Of a stretch of DNA of 64,000 nucleotides, positions 40,263 to 48,796 are shown in pieces. The translations under genes were made by a program, and so were the position numbers. How positions within the stretch are numbered: the stretch's first letter is position 1; each line of letters begins with the position of its first letter. Source of the DNA: Pseudoflavonifractor intestinihominis (GTDB lineage: Bacteria > Bacillota > Clostridia > Oscillospirales > Oscillospiraceae); the NCBI RefSeq assembly GCF_040096055.1, contig NZ_JBBMFK010000007.1, positions 78,998 through 142,997 of the forward strand. Reading direction: 5' to 3'. Under the pieces are notes generated by a model. The model was not told the DNA's origin, did not search any database, and was given only the letters and a program-made list of their open reading frames with translations.

Positions 40263-41320
40263 GCATTCTGGAGGAGACACTTGCAGCCATTGTCCCTGCC
40301 GATCAGGCGGCCATGGACGCCGCCTGGCAGCGCTGGGATTCCATCGCCAAGCCCCTGCGCAGCCTGGGCCTGCTGGAGGAGGCGGTGGTCCGCATCGCCG
40401 GTATGACCGGTACGCCCGCCGTGAAGCTGGGCAAGCGGGCCGTCATCGCCATGTGCGCTGACAACGGCGTGGTGGCCCAGGGGGTAACCCAGACCGGCCA
40501 GGAGGTGACCGCCATCGTCACCGAGAACATGTCCAGCGGCGACACCAGCGTTTGCCACATGGCGGCCGCCGCCGGGGCGGAGGTCATCCCCGTGGACATC
40601 GGCGTGGCCCGTCCGGTGGTGGGGGAGCGCATCCGCCAGTACAATATCCGCCGGGGCACCGCCGACATGACCCAGGGCCCGGCCATGACCCGGGAAGAGG
40701 CGGTCAAAGCGGTGGAGACCGGCATAAAGCTGGTGCGGGAGCTGAAGGACAAGGGCTACGGCCTCATCGGCACCGGCGAGATGGGCATCGGCAACACCAC
40801 CACCTCCAGCGCGCTGGTCTCCGTGTTCCTGAACTGCCCCCCCGAGCAGGTGACGGGCCGGGGTGCGGGTCTATCCAGCGAGGGCCTGGGGCGGAAGATC
40901 AGGGCCATTGAGACCGCCATCCAGCTCAACCACCCAACGCCCACTGACCCCATCGACGTGCTGAGCAAGGTGGGCGGACTGGATCTGGCCGGGCTGTGCG
41001 GCGTGTTCCTGGGGGGCGCGGCCTGCCACATCCCCGTGCTGGTGGACGGCTTCATCTCCTCCGCAGCGGCCCTCACCGCCGCCCGGCTGTGTCCCACCGC
41101 GGTGGACTACATGCTGGGCAGCCACGCATCCAACGAGCCCGCCGGGCGCATGGTGCTGGAGGAACTGGGCCTGAAGCCCTTCCTCTACGCCAACATGTGC
41201 CTGGGCGAGGGCACCGGCGCGGCGGCGGTCATGCCCCTGCTGGACATGGCCCTGGCGGTGTACGACGGCATGACCACCTTTGCCGACGAACAGATCGAGG
41301 CGTACCAGCCCCTGACCTGA
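40259..41320 (+). CDS. cobT: Nicotinate-nucleotide--dimethylbenzimidazole phosphoribosyltransferase
   Basis: CobT makes the alpha-ribazole phosphate of the lower ligand from nicotinate mononucleotide and a base. The 353-residue protein has 'MCADNGVVAQGVTQTGQEVT', 'GTGEMGIGNTTTSSAL', 'GGAACHIPVLVDGFISSAAA' and the catalytic Glu in 'CLGEGTGAAA'. The ATG at 40259 overlaps the cbiA stop and follows GGAGGAG. No bluB or bza genes for making dimethylbenzimidazole are nearby, so the base may be imported or differ from dimethylbenzimidazole. Confidence 0.96.
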   Translation: MSILEETLAAIVPADQAAMDAAWQRWDSIAKPLRSLGLLEEAVVRIAGMTGTPAVKLGKRAVIAMCADNGVVAQGVTQTGQEVTAIVTENMSSGDTSVCHMAAAAGAEVIPVDIGVARPVVGERIRQYNIRRGTADMTQGPAMTREEAVKAVETGIKLVRELKDKGYGLIGTGEMGIGNTTTSSALVSVFLNCPPEQVTGRGAGLSSEGLGRKIRAIETAIQLNHPTPTDPIDVLSKVGGLDLAGLCGVFLGGAACHIPVLVDGFISSAAALTAARLCPTAVDYMLGSHASNEPAGRMVLEELGLKPFLYANMCLGEGTGAAAVMPLLDMALAVYDGMTTFADEQIEAYQPLT

Positions 41321-41336
41321 GAGAAGAGGAAACCAT

Positions 41337-41855
41337 ATGCTGATTCTGGTCTCCGGCGGGAGCGGCAGCGGGAAGTCGGCCTTTGCCGAGGACCTGATCG
41401 TCTCCTCCGGTCTGGAAACAAAGATATACGTGGCCACCATGCAGGTGTGGGACGCCGAGGGCCAGGCCCGGGTGGACCGGCACCGGGCCATGCGGGCGGG
41501 CAAGGGCTTTGCCACGTTGGAGTGTCCGGCGAACCTGGAAGGGGCTGATGTGCCCGCCGGGTGCGCCCTGCTGCTGGAGGACCTGACCAATCTGGCGGCC
41601 AACGAGTGGTTCGGCGGAGACCGCTCCGGCGCGGAGACGCGGGTGCTGGCCGGACTGAGCAGATTGAAGGACCGCACCGCCCTGACGGTGGTGGTGGCCA
41701 ACGAGCTGTTCTCCGACGGCATCCAATATGACAAGGAGACGGCGGACTATCTCTCCTGCCTGGCCCGGCTCAACCGGGCGGCGGCGGAGATGGCGGATCG
41801 GGTGTACGAGGTTGTGTGCGGCATCCCGGTGCGCTGGAAGGGGGAAGGGGAATGA
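41337..41855 (+). CDS. cobU: Adenosylcobinamide kinase / adenosylcobinamide-phosphate guanylyltransferase
   Basis: CobU phosphorylates adenosylcobinamide and attaches GMP. The 172-residue protein has the Walker A 'VSGGSGSGKSAFAEDL', the guanylylated-His region 'ARVDRHRAMRAGKGFATLE', and a C-terminal 'LNRAAAEMADRVYEVVCGIP' helix. Its replacement of the usual 'NEVGxGIVP' motif by 'NELFSDGIQ' makes it a divergent CobU. A second short CobU-like gene two positions downstream carries the more typical motif. Its stop overlaps the cobS start. Confidence 0.9.
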   Translation: MLILVSGGSGSGKSAFAEDLIVSSGLETKIYVATMQVWDAEGQARVDRHRAMRAGKGFATLECPANLEGADVPAGCALLLEDLTNLAANEWFGGDRSGAETRVLAGLSRLKDRTALTVVVANELFSDGIQYDKETADYLSCLARLNRAAAEMADRVYEVVCGIPVRWKGEGE

Positions 41856-42622
41856 GAAGCTTTTGGATCGCCCTGGCCATGTACTCCAAGCTGCCCGCCA
41901 AGCGGGTGGAGTGGGACAAGAAGAGCCTGTCCTGGGCCCTGTGCTGGTTCCCGGCAGTGGGCGTGGCGGCGGGGGCGCTGCTGTTTTTCTGGCTGTGGCT
42001 GGCCGGGATACTGGGTTTGGGGACCCCTCTGCGGGCGGCAGTGGCCCTGCTCATCCCCATCGCCGTCAGCGGCGGCATCCATGTGGACGGCTTCTGTGAC
42101 ACCGCCGACGCCCTGGGCTCCCACCAGACTCGGGAGAAGAAGCTGGAGATCCTCAAGGACTCCCACACCGGCGCCTTTGCCGTGTTCTGCTGCGGGGTGT
42201 ATCTGATTCTCTTCTTCGCCGCCTGGTGCCAGGTGGAGACGGTATCTTTTGAGACCATGGGCGTTCTGGCCCTGATGCCGGTGCTGTCCCGCAGCCTGTC
42301 CGGCATTGCGGCGGTCACCATGCCCAACGCCCGGGGCAGCGGCCTGCTGGCCACCTTCACCGCGCCCATGGACCGGCAGAAGGCCCACGGCATACTGGTG
42401 GCGTGGATGTGCCTGTCCGGTATGGCCATGGTGGTGCTGGACCACTGGGCCGGCGGCGGTGCGGTGGCGGCGGCTGCCATCAGCTTTATCTACTACGATG
42501 TGATGTCCAACCGGCAGTTCGGCGGCATCACCGGCGACCTGGAGGGCTTTTTCCTCCAGATATGCGAGTGCGCCATGGTGCTGGGGGCGGCCCTGGCCCA
42601 GCGGGTGGAGGTGCTGTTGTGA
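41852..42622 (+). CDS. cobS: Adenosylcobinamide-GDP ribazoletransferase (cobalamin synthase)
   Basis: CobS joins adenosylcobinamide-GDP to alpha-ribazole (phosphate) at the membrane. The 256-residue protein has about six hydrophobic segments and the signature 'IHVDGFCDTADALGSHQTRE' with 'KKLEILKDSHTGAFAVF', including the Asp-rich metal site. 'MYSKLPAKRVEWDKK' near the N-terminus is also typical. The ATG at 41852 overlaps the cobU stop. It is flanked by the other nucleotide-loop genes cobU, the CobU-like gene and cobC. Confidence 0.95.
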   Translation: MRSFWIALAMYSKLPAKRVEWDKKSLSWALCWFPAVGVAAGALLFFWLWLAGILGLGTPLRAAVALLIPIAVSGGIHVDGFCDTADALGSHQTREKKLEILKDSHTGAFAVFCCGVYLILFFAAWCQVETVSFETMGVLALMPVLSRSLSGIAAVTMPNARGSGLLATFTAPMDRQKAHGILVAWMCLSGMAMVVLDHWAGGGAVAAAAISFIYYDVMSNRQFGGITGDLEGFFLQICECAMVLGAALAQRVEVLL

Positions 42623-42999
42623 GGCTGATCATCGGCGGTGCGGGCCAGGGAAAGCTGGACTACGCGCTGAAAAAGACGGGGGCGGACCCCGCCGCCGTGG
42701 CCCTTGACCCGGCCCAGGCGGCGGACAAGGCCATCCTGTACCACCTGGAGGCCTGGGTGAAGGCCAACCCGGCGGCGGACCACCTCTCCGCGCTGGAAGA
42801 ACTGCTGGCGGTCAACCCCGGCGTTGTGATTCTCTGCGACGAGGTGGGCTGCGGCGTGGTGCCCATCGCCCGGGAGGAGCGGGCCTGGCGGGAGGCGGTG
42901 GGCCGTCTCTGCTGCGCCCTGGCCCGGCGGGCGGACGCCGTGGAGCGGATGTTCTGCGGCATTCCCATGACATTGAAGGGGGACTCGGTATGGAACTGA
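42619..42999 (+). CDS. Short CobU-like protein, probably degenerate
   Basis: The 126-residue protein resembles the two ends of CobU: an N-terminal P-loop-like 'RLIIGGAGQGKLDYAL' (the usual RSGKS or SGSGKS is altered to GQGKL) and the C-terminal 'CDEVGCGVVPIAREERAWRE' with 'GRLCCALARRADAV' and 'CGIPMTLKG', which is closer to classical CobU than the full-length cobU here. The middle region with the guanylylated His appears missing. The start is a GTG overlapping the cobS stop; its end overlaps cobC by 10 bases. It could be a subunit, a regulator or a shrinking duplicate. Confidence 0.75.
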   Translation: MRLIIGGAGQGKLDYALKKTGADPAAVALDPAQAADKAILYHLEAWVKANPAADHLSALEELLAVNPGVVILCDEVGCGVVPIAREERAWREAVGRLCCALARRADAVERMFCGIPMTLKGDSVWN

Positions 43000-43571
43000 T
43001 TCTGGTGCGCCACGGCATCACGCCGGGCAATCTGGAGCACCGCTTTGTGGGGCGGCTGGACCAGCCTCTGGCCCCGGAGGGGGAGGCGCTGGCCCGTGAG
43101 GTGGCCCCCACCCTGCCGCCGGTGGAGCACATCTACCGCAGCCCCCTGCTCCGCTGCCGCCAGACGGCGGATATCCTGTGGCCCGGCGTGGAGCAGACCG
43201 TGGTGGACGACCTGAAGGAGACCGACTTCGGCCCCTACGAGGGCAAGTGCCACGCCGAGCTGGACGGGGACCCGGTGTACCAGCGGTGGCTCAACGGGGA
43301 GCTGGAGATCGGCGAGCCCATTGAGAACTGCAACCGGCGGGCAGCGCAGGCCCTCCGGGAGATCGCCGCCGACGTGGCCGCCAAGGGGTATCAGACGGCG
43401 GGCGTGGTGGCCCACGGGGGCATCTTTATGAGCATGCTCTCCCAGTTCGGCCTGCCGGAGCGGTCCTACTACGACTGGATGCTGCCCAATTGCAGCGGCT
43501 ACCGGGCTCAGCTGGAGACCGACCCCCTGGCCCTGCGGGTCTTTGCCGCCGTGGGGAGGGCCAAGCTATGA
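42990..43571 (+). CDS. cobC: Alpha-ribazole phosphatase-like histidine phosphatase
   Basis: This protein probably removes phosphate from alpha-ribazole-5'-phosphate or adenosylcobalamin phosphate. The 193-residue protein is a histidine phosphatase with the phospho-His motif 'LILVRHGITPGN', 'YRSPLLRCRQTADIL', and the second catalytic His in 'VVAHGGIFMSML'. AAGGGGG precedes the ATG. The assignment as CobC depends on its place between cobS and cbiB, because histidine phosphatases are a large family. Confidence 0.88.
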   Translation: MELILVRHGITPGNLEHRFVGRLDQPLAPEGEALAREVAPTLPPVEHIYRSPLLRCRQTADILWPGVEQTVVDDLKETDFGPYEGKCHAELDGDPVYQRWLNGELEIGEPIENCNRRAAQALREIAADVAAKGYQTAGVVAHGGIFMSMLSQFGLPERSYYDWMLPNCSGYRAQLETDPLALRVFAAVGRAKL

Positions 43572-44542
43572 CCGTGACCCTGCGTCTGTCTGCCCTGCTG
43601 CTGGGCTTTTTCCTGGACCTGCTGCTGGGGGACCCCCACTGGCTCCCCCACCCCATCCGGGCCATCGGCGCCCTTATCGCCGGACTGGAGAAGGTACTCC
43701 GCAAGATTTTTCCCAAAAATCAGGGCGGAGAGCGCTTCGGCGGCGTGGTCCTGGTGATTTTGGTGCTGGTGTTCTCCGGCGGCTTTACCCTGCTGGTGCT
43801 GTGGCTGTGCGGGAAGGTGGGGCTGTGGCTCCGGTTCCTGGCGGAGACCATCCTCTGCTTCCAGCTGCTGGCCACCCGCTCCCTCAAGGGGGAGAGCATG
43901 AAGGTATACAAGGCCCTGAAGGCCGGAGACCTGGAGGGCGCCCGCTACGCGGTGTCCATGATCGTGGGCCGGGACACCCAGCGCCTGGACGAGGCGGGCG
44001 TGGCCCGGGCGGCGGTGGAGACCGTGGCGGAGAACGCCTCCGACGGCGTCATCGCGCCCCTGATCTTCCTGGCCATCGGCGGCGCGCCCCTGGGCATGGT
44101 CTACAAGGCGGTGAACACCATGGACTCCATGGTGGGCTACAAGAACGACCAATATCTTTGGTTCGGCCGCTGCGCCGCCAAGCTGGACGACGTGGTGAAC
44201 TTCATCCCCGCCCGGCTGGCGGGGCTGCTCATGTGCCTGGGGGCGGGGTTCTCCGGCTTTGACGGCCCCAACGCCCTGCGGATCTTCCGCCGGGATCGGA
44301 AAAACCACAAATCCCCCAACTCCGCCCACACCGAGGCCGCCGCTGCCGGCGCCCTCCACATCCAGCTGGGCGGGTCCAACTACTACTTCGGCAAGCTGGT
44401 GGAGAAGCCCACCATCGGCGACCCCGACCACCCGGTGGAGCCTCTGGACATTGTCCGGGTGAACCGGCTCATGTATGCCACTGCCTTTCTCGCGCTGGTG
44501 CTGTGCTGCGGCGTGCCGCTGCTGGTGAGCCTGGCGCTGTAA
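43568..44542 (+). CDS. cbiB: Adenosylcobinamide-phosphate synthase
   Basis: CbiB attaches aminopropanol (phosphate) to adenosylcobyric acid at the membrane. The 324-residue protein has several hydrophobic segments and family blocks: 'DLLLGDPHWLPHPIRAIG' near the start, 'SMIVGRDTQRLDEAGVARA', 'VAENASDGVIAPL', 'AVNTMDSMVGYKND' and 'NSAHTEAAAAGAL'. The ATG at 43568 overlaps the cobC stop; a longer frame to 43490 lies inside cobC. It is followed by cobD, whose product is its substrate. Confidence 0.96.
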   Translation: MTVTLRLSALLLGFFLDLLLGDPHWLPHPIRAIGALIAGLEKVLRKIFPKNQGGERFGGVVLVILVLVFSGGFTLLVLWLCGKVGLWLRFLAETILCFQLLATRSLKGESMKVYKALKAGDLEGARYAVSMIVGRDTQRLDEAGVARAAVETVAENASDGVIAPLIFLAIGGAPLGMVYKAVNTMDSMVGYKNDQYLWFGRCAAKLDDVVNFIPARLAGLLMCLGAGFSGFDGPNALRIFRRDRKNHKSPNSAHTEAAAAGALHIQLGGSNYYFGKLVEKPTIGDPDHPVEPLDIVRVNRLMYATAFLALVLCCGVPLLVSLAL

Positions 44543-44576
44543 AGGCGATCTCAAAGCAGAGGAGGGAGCGACCGCC

Positions 44577-45623
44577 ATGCAGTACACCCACGGCGGCGAT
44601 ATCTGGAGCTGTCCCGCGCCGGTGCTGGACTTCTCCGCCAATCTCAATCCCCTGGGCATGCCGCCCCAGGTCAAGCAGGCGGCGGAGGCGGCCATCACCG
44701 ACGCCATCCACTACCCCGACCCGGCCTGCCGGAAACTCACCGCCGGCATTGCCGCCCGGGACGGCGTGAAGCCGGAGCAGGTGCTCTGCGGCGCGGGCGC
44801 GGCCGACCTGATCTTCCGCCTGGTGTGGGCGGAGAAGCCCCGCCGGGCCATGGTCACCGCCCCCACCTTCTCCGAATACGGCCAGGCCCTCCGGGCCGCC
44901 GGGGCGGAGGTTGTCTCCTACCGACTGCGGAGAGAGGACGGCTTTGATCTGACGGAGGACATCCTCCGCCGCATTGACCACGACTTGGACATGCTCTTCC
45001 TCTGCACCCCCAACAACCCCACCGGGCGGACCATCCCCGCGCAGCTGCTGGAGGCCATTGCCGGGCGGTGCGGGGAGATGGGGGTCCGGCTGGTGGTGGA
45101 CGAGTGCTTCCTGGAGCTGACAGATGGCGCCCAGGGGCTGGCCGGACGGCTGGAGGCGTTTCCCACCCTCTTTCTCCTGCGGGCCTTCACCAAGAGCTAC
45201 GCCATCCCCGGCCTGCGGCTGGGGTACTGCCTCACCGCCGACCGGGCGCTGCTGGACCAGATGGAGGCCTGCGCCCCGGCCTGGGCAGTGTCGGTGCCCG
45301 CCCAGGCGGCGGGTCTGGCGGCCCTGGAGCAGCCCGGCTGGCCGGAGCAGGCCAGGGCGGTCATCGGCCCGGCCCGGGAAAAGCTCTTTGTGGCCCTGGA
45401 TGCGCTGGGGCTGGAGGTGTGGCCCGGTCAGGCCAACTACCTGCTCTTCCGGGCCCCGGGACAGTGCGACCTGAAGGAGCGCATGGCGGCGCGGGGCATC
45501 CTCCTCCGCTCCTGCGCCAACTACGACGGCCTGGGCCCCGACTACTACCGGGCGGCGGTGCGCCTGCCCGAGGAGAACGAACAGCTGATTTCCACACTCC
45601 GGGCAGTCCTGGTGGAAAACTGA
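44577..45623 (+). CDS. cobD: Threonine-phosphate decarboxylase
   Basis: CobD makes (R)-1-amino-2-propanol phosphate from L-threonine phosphate using PLP. The 348-residue protein is a fold I aminotransferase with 'HGGDIW' at the start, 'DFSANLNPLGMP', 'TPNNPTGRTIP', 'VVDECFLELTDG' and the PLP Lys in 'RAFTKSYAIPGLRLGY', all typical of CobD. GAGGAGGG precedes the ATG. It follows cbiB with 34 bases between. Histidinol-phosphate aminotransferase is the main lookalike, but context and the start motif favour CobD. Confidence 0.95.
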   Translation: MQYTHGGDIWSCPAPVLDFSANLNPLGMPPQVKQAAEAAITDAIHYPDPACRKLTAGIAARDGVKPEQVLCGAGAADLIFRLVWAEKPRRAMVTAPTFSEYGQALRAAGAEVVSYRLRREDGFDLTEDILRRIDHDLDMLFLCTPNNPTGRTIPAQLLEAIAGRCGEMGVRLVVDECFLELTDGAQGLAGRLEAFPTLFLLRAFTKSYAIPGLRLGYCLTADRALLDQMEACAPAWAVSVPAQAAGLAALEQPGWPEQARAVIGPAREKLFVALDALGLEVWPGQANYLLFRAPGQCDLKERMAARGILLRSCANYDGLGPDYYRAAVRLPEENEQLISTLRAVLVEN

Positions 45624-45647
45624 CGGTACAGGGAGGATACGACTGGA

Positions 45648-47150
45648 ATGGCAAAGGCGATTATGATTCAGGGCACCGCCTCCAACGCGGGCAAGAGCCT
45701 GCTGGCGGCGGGGCTGTGCCGGGTGTTCCGGCAGGACGGCTACCGGGTGGCCCCCTTCAAGGCCCAGAACATGGCCCTCAACTCCTTCATCACCGAGGAG
45801 GGGCTGGAGATGGGCCGGGCCCAGGTGGTCCAGGCCGAGGCGGCGGGGGTGGCCCCGTCGGTGCGGATGAACCCGGTGCTCCTCAAGCCCACCAACGATA
45901 CCGGCTCCCAGGTTATCGTCAACGGGATTCCTCGGGGTACTATGCGGGCGTCGGAATACTACCAGTATAAGAAAAACCTGATTCCAGAGGTCATGGCGGC
46001 CTATCAGTCCCTGGCCGACGCGTACGACATCATCGTCATCGAGGGGGCGGGCAGCCCGGCGGAGATCAACCTGCGGCAGGACGACTTCGTCAACATGGGC
46101 ATGGCCAAGCTGGCCGACGCGCCGGTGCTGCTGGTGGGAGACATCGACCGGGGCGGCGTGTTCGCCTCCCTGTACGGCACGGTGGCGCTGCTGGAGCCGG
46201 ATGAGCAGGAACGGATCAAGGGCTTTGTCATCAATAAGTTCCGTGGTGACGTGGAGATCCTCCGCCCCGGTCTGAAGCAGCTGGAGGACCTGGCGGGCAA
46301 GCCGGTACTGGGCGTGGTGCCCATGCTGAAGGTGGACGTGGACGACGAGGACTCCCTCTCTCAGCGGCTGGAGCCGGGGAAAAAGGTGGGCCTTATCGAC
46401 ATCGCGGTGATCCGCCTGCCCCGCCTGTCCAACTTCACCGACTTCAACCCGCTGGAGCGCCTGGAGGAGGTCACCCTCCGGTACGTGTCCTCCCCCCGGG
46501 AGCTGGGCAGTCCGGATTTGATTATTCTCCCCGGCACCAAGAACACCATGGGGGACCTGCGCTGGCTGCGCCAGAGCGGGCTGGAGAGCGCCATCCTGAA
46601 GCACGCCGCCGCCGGCGGGTGCGTGGTGGGCATCTGCGGCGGCTACCAGATGCTGGGCCGCAGCATCTCCGACCCCGACGGGGTGGAGGGGGGCGGCAGC
46701 CTGGCCGGTCTGGGCCTGCTGCCCACCGAGACGGTGTTCTTTGGCGAAAAGACCCGCACCCGGGTCAGCGGCCAGTTTGACGCCATGGGCGGGGACTTCG
46801 CCGCCATGGCGGAGGTGCCCTTTGAGGGCTACGAGATCCACATGGGCCGCACCACCCATCTGGACGGGAGCGCCAACATCCTCTCCTTCCGCACCCTGGA
46901 CGGAGAGGCCCACGCCGACGGCGCGGCGGCGGGAAACGTGTGGGGCTGCTACATTCACGGCGTGTTTGACCGGGCGGAGTGCGCCGCAGCCCTGGTCAAC
47001 TGCCTGCGCCGCCGCCGGGGGCTGGAGGAATCCGCCGCCGCGGTGGACTGGAAGGTATACAAGGAACAGCAGTATGACGCCCTGGCCGACGGGGTGCGGG
47101 CTGCATTGGATATGGAGCGGATCTACCGCATCCTGAACAGGGAGGAATGA
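45648..47150 (+). CDS. cbiP: Cobyric acid synthase
   Basis: CbiP (CobQ) amidates the b, d, e and g side chains of adenosylcobyrinate diamide. The 500-residue protein has an N-terminal dethiobiotin-synthetase-like domain, 'MIQGTASNAGKSLLAAGLCR' and 'APFKAQNMALNSFIT', with 'LVGDIDRGGVFASLYGT', and a C-terminal glutaminase domain with Cys in 'GICGGYQMLG' and His in 'CYIHGVFD'. AGGGAGGA precedes the ATG. Length is standard for the family. Confidence 0.96.
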   Translation: MAKAIMIQGTASNAGKSLLAAGLCRVFRQDGYRVAPFKAQNMALNSFITEEGLEMGRAQVVQAEAAGVAPSVRMNPVLLKPTNDTGSQVIVNGIPRGTMRASEYYQYKKNLIPEVMAAYQSLADAYDIIVIEGAGSPAEINLRQDDFVNMGMAKLADAPVLLVGDIDRGGVFASLYGTVALLEPDEQERIKGFVINKFRGDVEILRPGLKQLEDLAGKPVLGVVPMLKVDVDDEDSLSQRLEPGKKVGLIDIAVIRLPRLSNFTDFNPLERLEEVTLRYVSSPRELGSPDLIILPGTKNTMGDLRWLRQSGLESAILKHAAAGGCVVGICGGYQMLGRSISDPDGVEGGGSLAGLGLLPTETVFFGEKTRTRVSGQFDAMGGDFAAMAEVPFEGYEIHMGRTTHLDGSANILSFRTLDGEAHADGAAAGNVWGCYIHGVFDRAECAAALVNCLRRRRGLEESAAAVDWKVYKEQQYDALADGVRAALDMERIYRILNREE

Positions 47151-47152
47151 GC

Positions 47153-47797
47153 ATGAAGGTGGAGCTGCAGCGGGTAGCCCCCGCGGAGATCGAGAAGCGG
47201 AGCATGGAGATCATCACCTCTGAGCTGGGGGAGCGGTCCTTTCCGCCGGAGGTGCTGCCGGTGGTGAAGCGGGTCATCCACACCAGCGCCGACTTTGACT
47301 ACGCCGACAACCTGGTCTTTTCCCCCGGCGCGGTGGCCAAGGGCATTGAGACCGTCAAAAACGGCTGTACCATCGTCACCGACACCCAGATGGCCTGGTC
47401 CGGTGTGAACAAGCGGGTGCTGGAGAAATTCGGCGGCAGGGCGGTGTGCTTCATGTCCGACCCGGAGGTGGCCGCCGAGGCCAAGGCCAGGGGGGAGACC
47501 CGTGCCACCGTGTCCATGGAGCGGGCGGCTGCGCTGGAGGGGCCCCTGGTGTTCGCCATCGGCAACGCCCCCACCGCCCTGGTGCGGCTGTGCCAGCTCA
47601 TTGACGAGGGCAAGGTGAGCCCCGCTCTGGTCATCGGCGTGCCTGTGGGCTTTGTGAACGTGGTGGAGTCCAAGGAGCTGATGCTCACCATGGATACGCC
47701 CCACATCGTGGCCCGGGGCCGGAAGGGCGGCAGCAACGTGGCCGCCGCCATCTGCAACGCCATTCTCTACCAGGCCTCCGGCAACGCCCGGGAGTGA
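47153..47797 (+). CDS. cbiC: Cobalt-precorrin-8 methylmutase
   Basis: CbiC moves a methyl group from C11 to C12 to give cobyrinic acid. The 214-residue protein has 'VIHTSADFDYADNLVFSPGA', the conserved active-site His region, 'GCTIVTDTQMAWSGVNK', 'IGNAPTALVRL' and 'GVPVGFVNVVESKE'. An ATG at 47147 overlaps the cbiP stop, but the ATG at 47153 has better spacing from GGGAGGA and was preferred. It is followed closely by cbiK. Confidence 0.95.
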   Translation: MKVELQRVAPAEIEKRSMEIITSELGERSFPPEVLPVVKRVIHTSADFDYADNLVFSPGAVAKGIETVKNGCTIVTDTQMAWSGVNKRVLEKFGGRAVCFMSDPEVAAEAKARGETRATVSMERAAALEGPLVFAIGNAPTALVRLCQLIDEGKVSPALVIGVPVGFVNVVESKELMLTMDTPHIVARGRKGGSNVAAAICNAILYQASGNARE

Positions 47798-47808
47798 GGA
47801 GGACATCC

Positions 47809-48600
47809 ATGGACAAGAAAGCCATTCTGGCCGTCTCCTTCGGCACCAGCTACCACGACACCCTGGAGCGGACCATCGGGGCCATTGAGCAGGAGCTGGC
47901 CGCCGTGTTTCCCGACCGGATGTTCCTCCGGGCCTTTACCAGCGGCATGATCTGCCGTAAACTGAAGGAGCGGGACGGCATCGTCATCCCCAGCCCCGCC
48001 CAGGCTCTGGAGCAGCTGCTGAACGAGGGAGTGACCGACGTGGTCATCCAGCCCACCCACGTCATCAACGGCGCGGAGTACGACAAGCTCATGGCCCAGG
48101 CGGCCCCGTTCCGGGACAAATTTGCCGGGCTGACCGTGGGTGTGCCCCTGCTCACCTCCATAGAGGACTATGAGGCGGTGGCTGAGGCCATTCTGGAGCA
48201 GCTGCCCGAGCAGCAGCCGGACACCGCCCAGGTGTTCATGGGCCACGGCACCGAGCACTATGTGAACCCGTCCTACACCCAGCTGGAGTACCTCTTCCAC
48301 GACATGGGCCGGAAGGATATCGTCATCGGCACGGTGGAGGGCTATCCCGGCCTGGAGCAGGTGCTGCGGCGGCTCTCCGAACGGCCCGAGGTGAAGAAAG
48401 CCCAGCTGCACCCCCTGATGGTGGTGGCGGGCGACCACGCCCGCAACGACCTGGCCGGTGAGGAACCCGACTCCTGGAAGAGCGCCCTGGAGGGCGCGGG
48501 CTATCAGGTGGAATGTGACCTGCGGGGTCTGGGGGAGTTCCCCGGCATCCAGCGGCTGTTTGCCGAACACGCCCGACAGGCGGCAGACAATCGGGAGTGA
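47809..48600 (+). CDS. cbiK: Sirohydrochlorin cobaltochelatase
   Basis: CbiK inserts cobalt into sirohydrochlorin, the committing step of the anaerobic route. The 263-residue protein has 'AILAVSFGTSYHDTLERTI' at the start, 'DVVIQPTHVINGAEYD', 'VFMGHGTEHYVNPSY' with the catalytic His, and 'HPLMVVAGDHARNDLAGEE' with the second metal-site His. No lipoprotein or signal sequence is present, so it is cytoplasmic. GGAGGACATCC precedes the ATG. It is the last gene before the second riboswitch. The organism has CbiK rather than the CbiX type, at least here. Confidence 0.95.
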   Translation: MDKKAILAVSFGTSYHDTLERTIGAIEQELAAVFPDRMFLRAFTSGMICRKLKERDGIVIPSPAQALEQLLNEGVTDVVIQPTHVINGAEYDKLMAQAAPFRDKFAGLTVGVPLLTSIEDYEAVAEAILEQLPEQQPDTAQVFMGHGTEHYVNPSYTQLEYLFHDMGRKDIVIGTVEGYPGLEQVLRRLSERPEVKKAQLHPLMVVAGDHARNDLAGEEPDSWKSALEGAGYQVECDLRGLGEFPGIQRLFAEHARQAADNRE

Positions 48601-48614
48601 TTCCGTTCATATAG

Positions 48615-48766
48615 ATGGAAGCGTGGGCCGGAAGAGGGAAGTCGGGTGAGAATCCCGCGCAGTCCCGCTGCCGTAAGAGAGGAGCCGCCGGACAGAACGT
48701 CACTGGGTGCGCCCGGGAAGGCGTCCGGAGGCAGAGAGGCTCAAGCCGGAAAACCTGGCCGGCCCC
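48615..48766 (+). promoter_or_regulatory. Cobalamin riboswitch upstream of cbiM
   Basis: Conserved blocks are present: GAGGGAAGTCGGGTGAGAATC, CCGCGCAGTCCCGCTGCCGTA, CACTGGG and the B12-box stretch AAGCCGGAAAACCTGGCC. No terminator stem lies before the cbiM start at 48797, so control is probably at translation. Boundaries are approximate. Confidence 0.9.
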
Positions 48767-48796
48767 AAATCACCCACCTACGGATGATAGGAAAGG

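Noticed and set aside
44469..46958. An 829-codon open frame antisense to cobD and cbiP
   Set aside because: It mirrors the codon structure of the sense genes and shows no motif or start signal.
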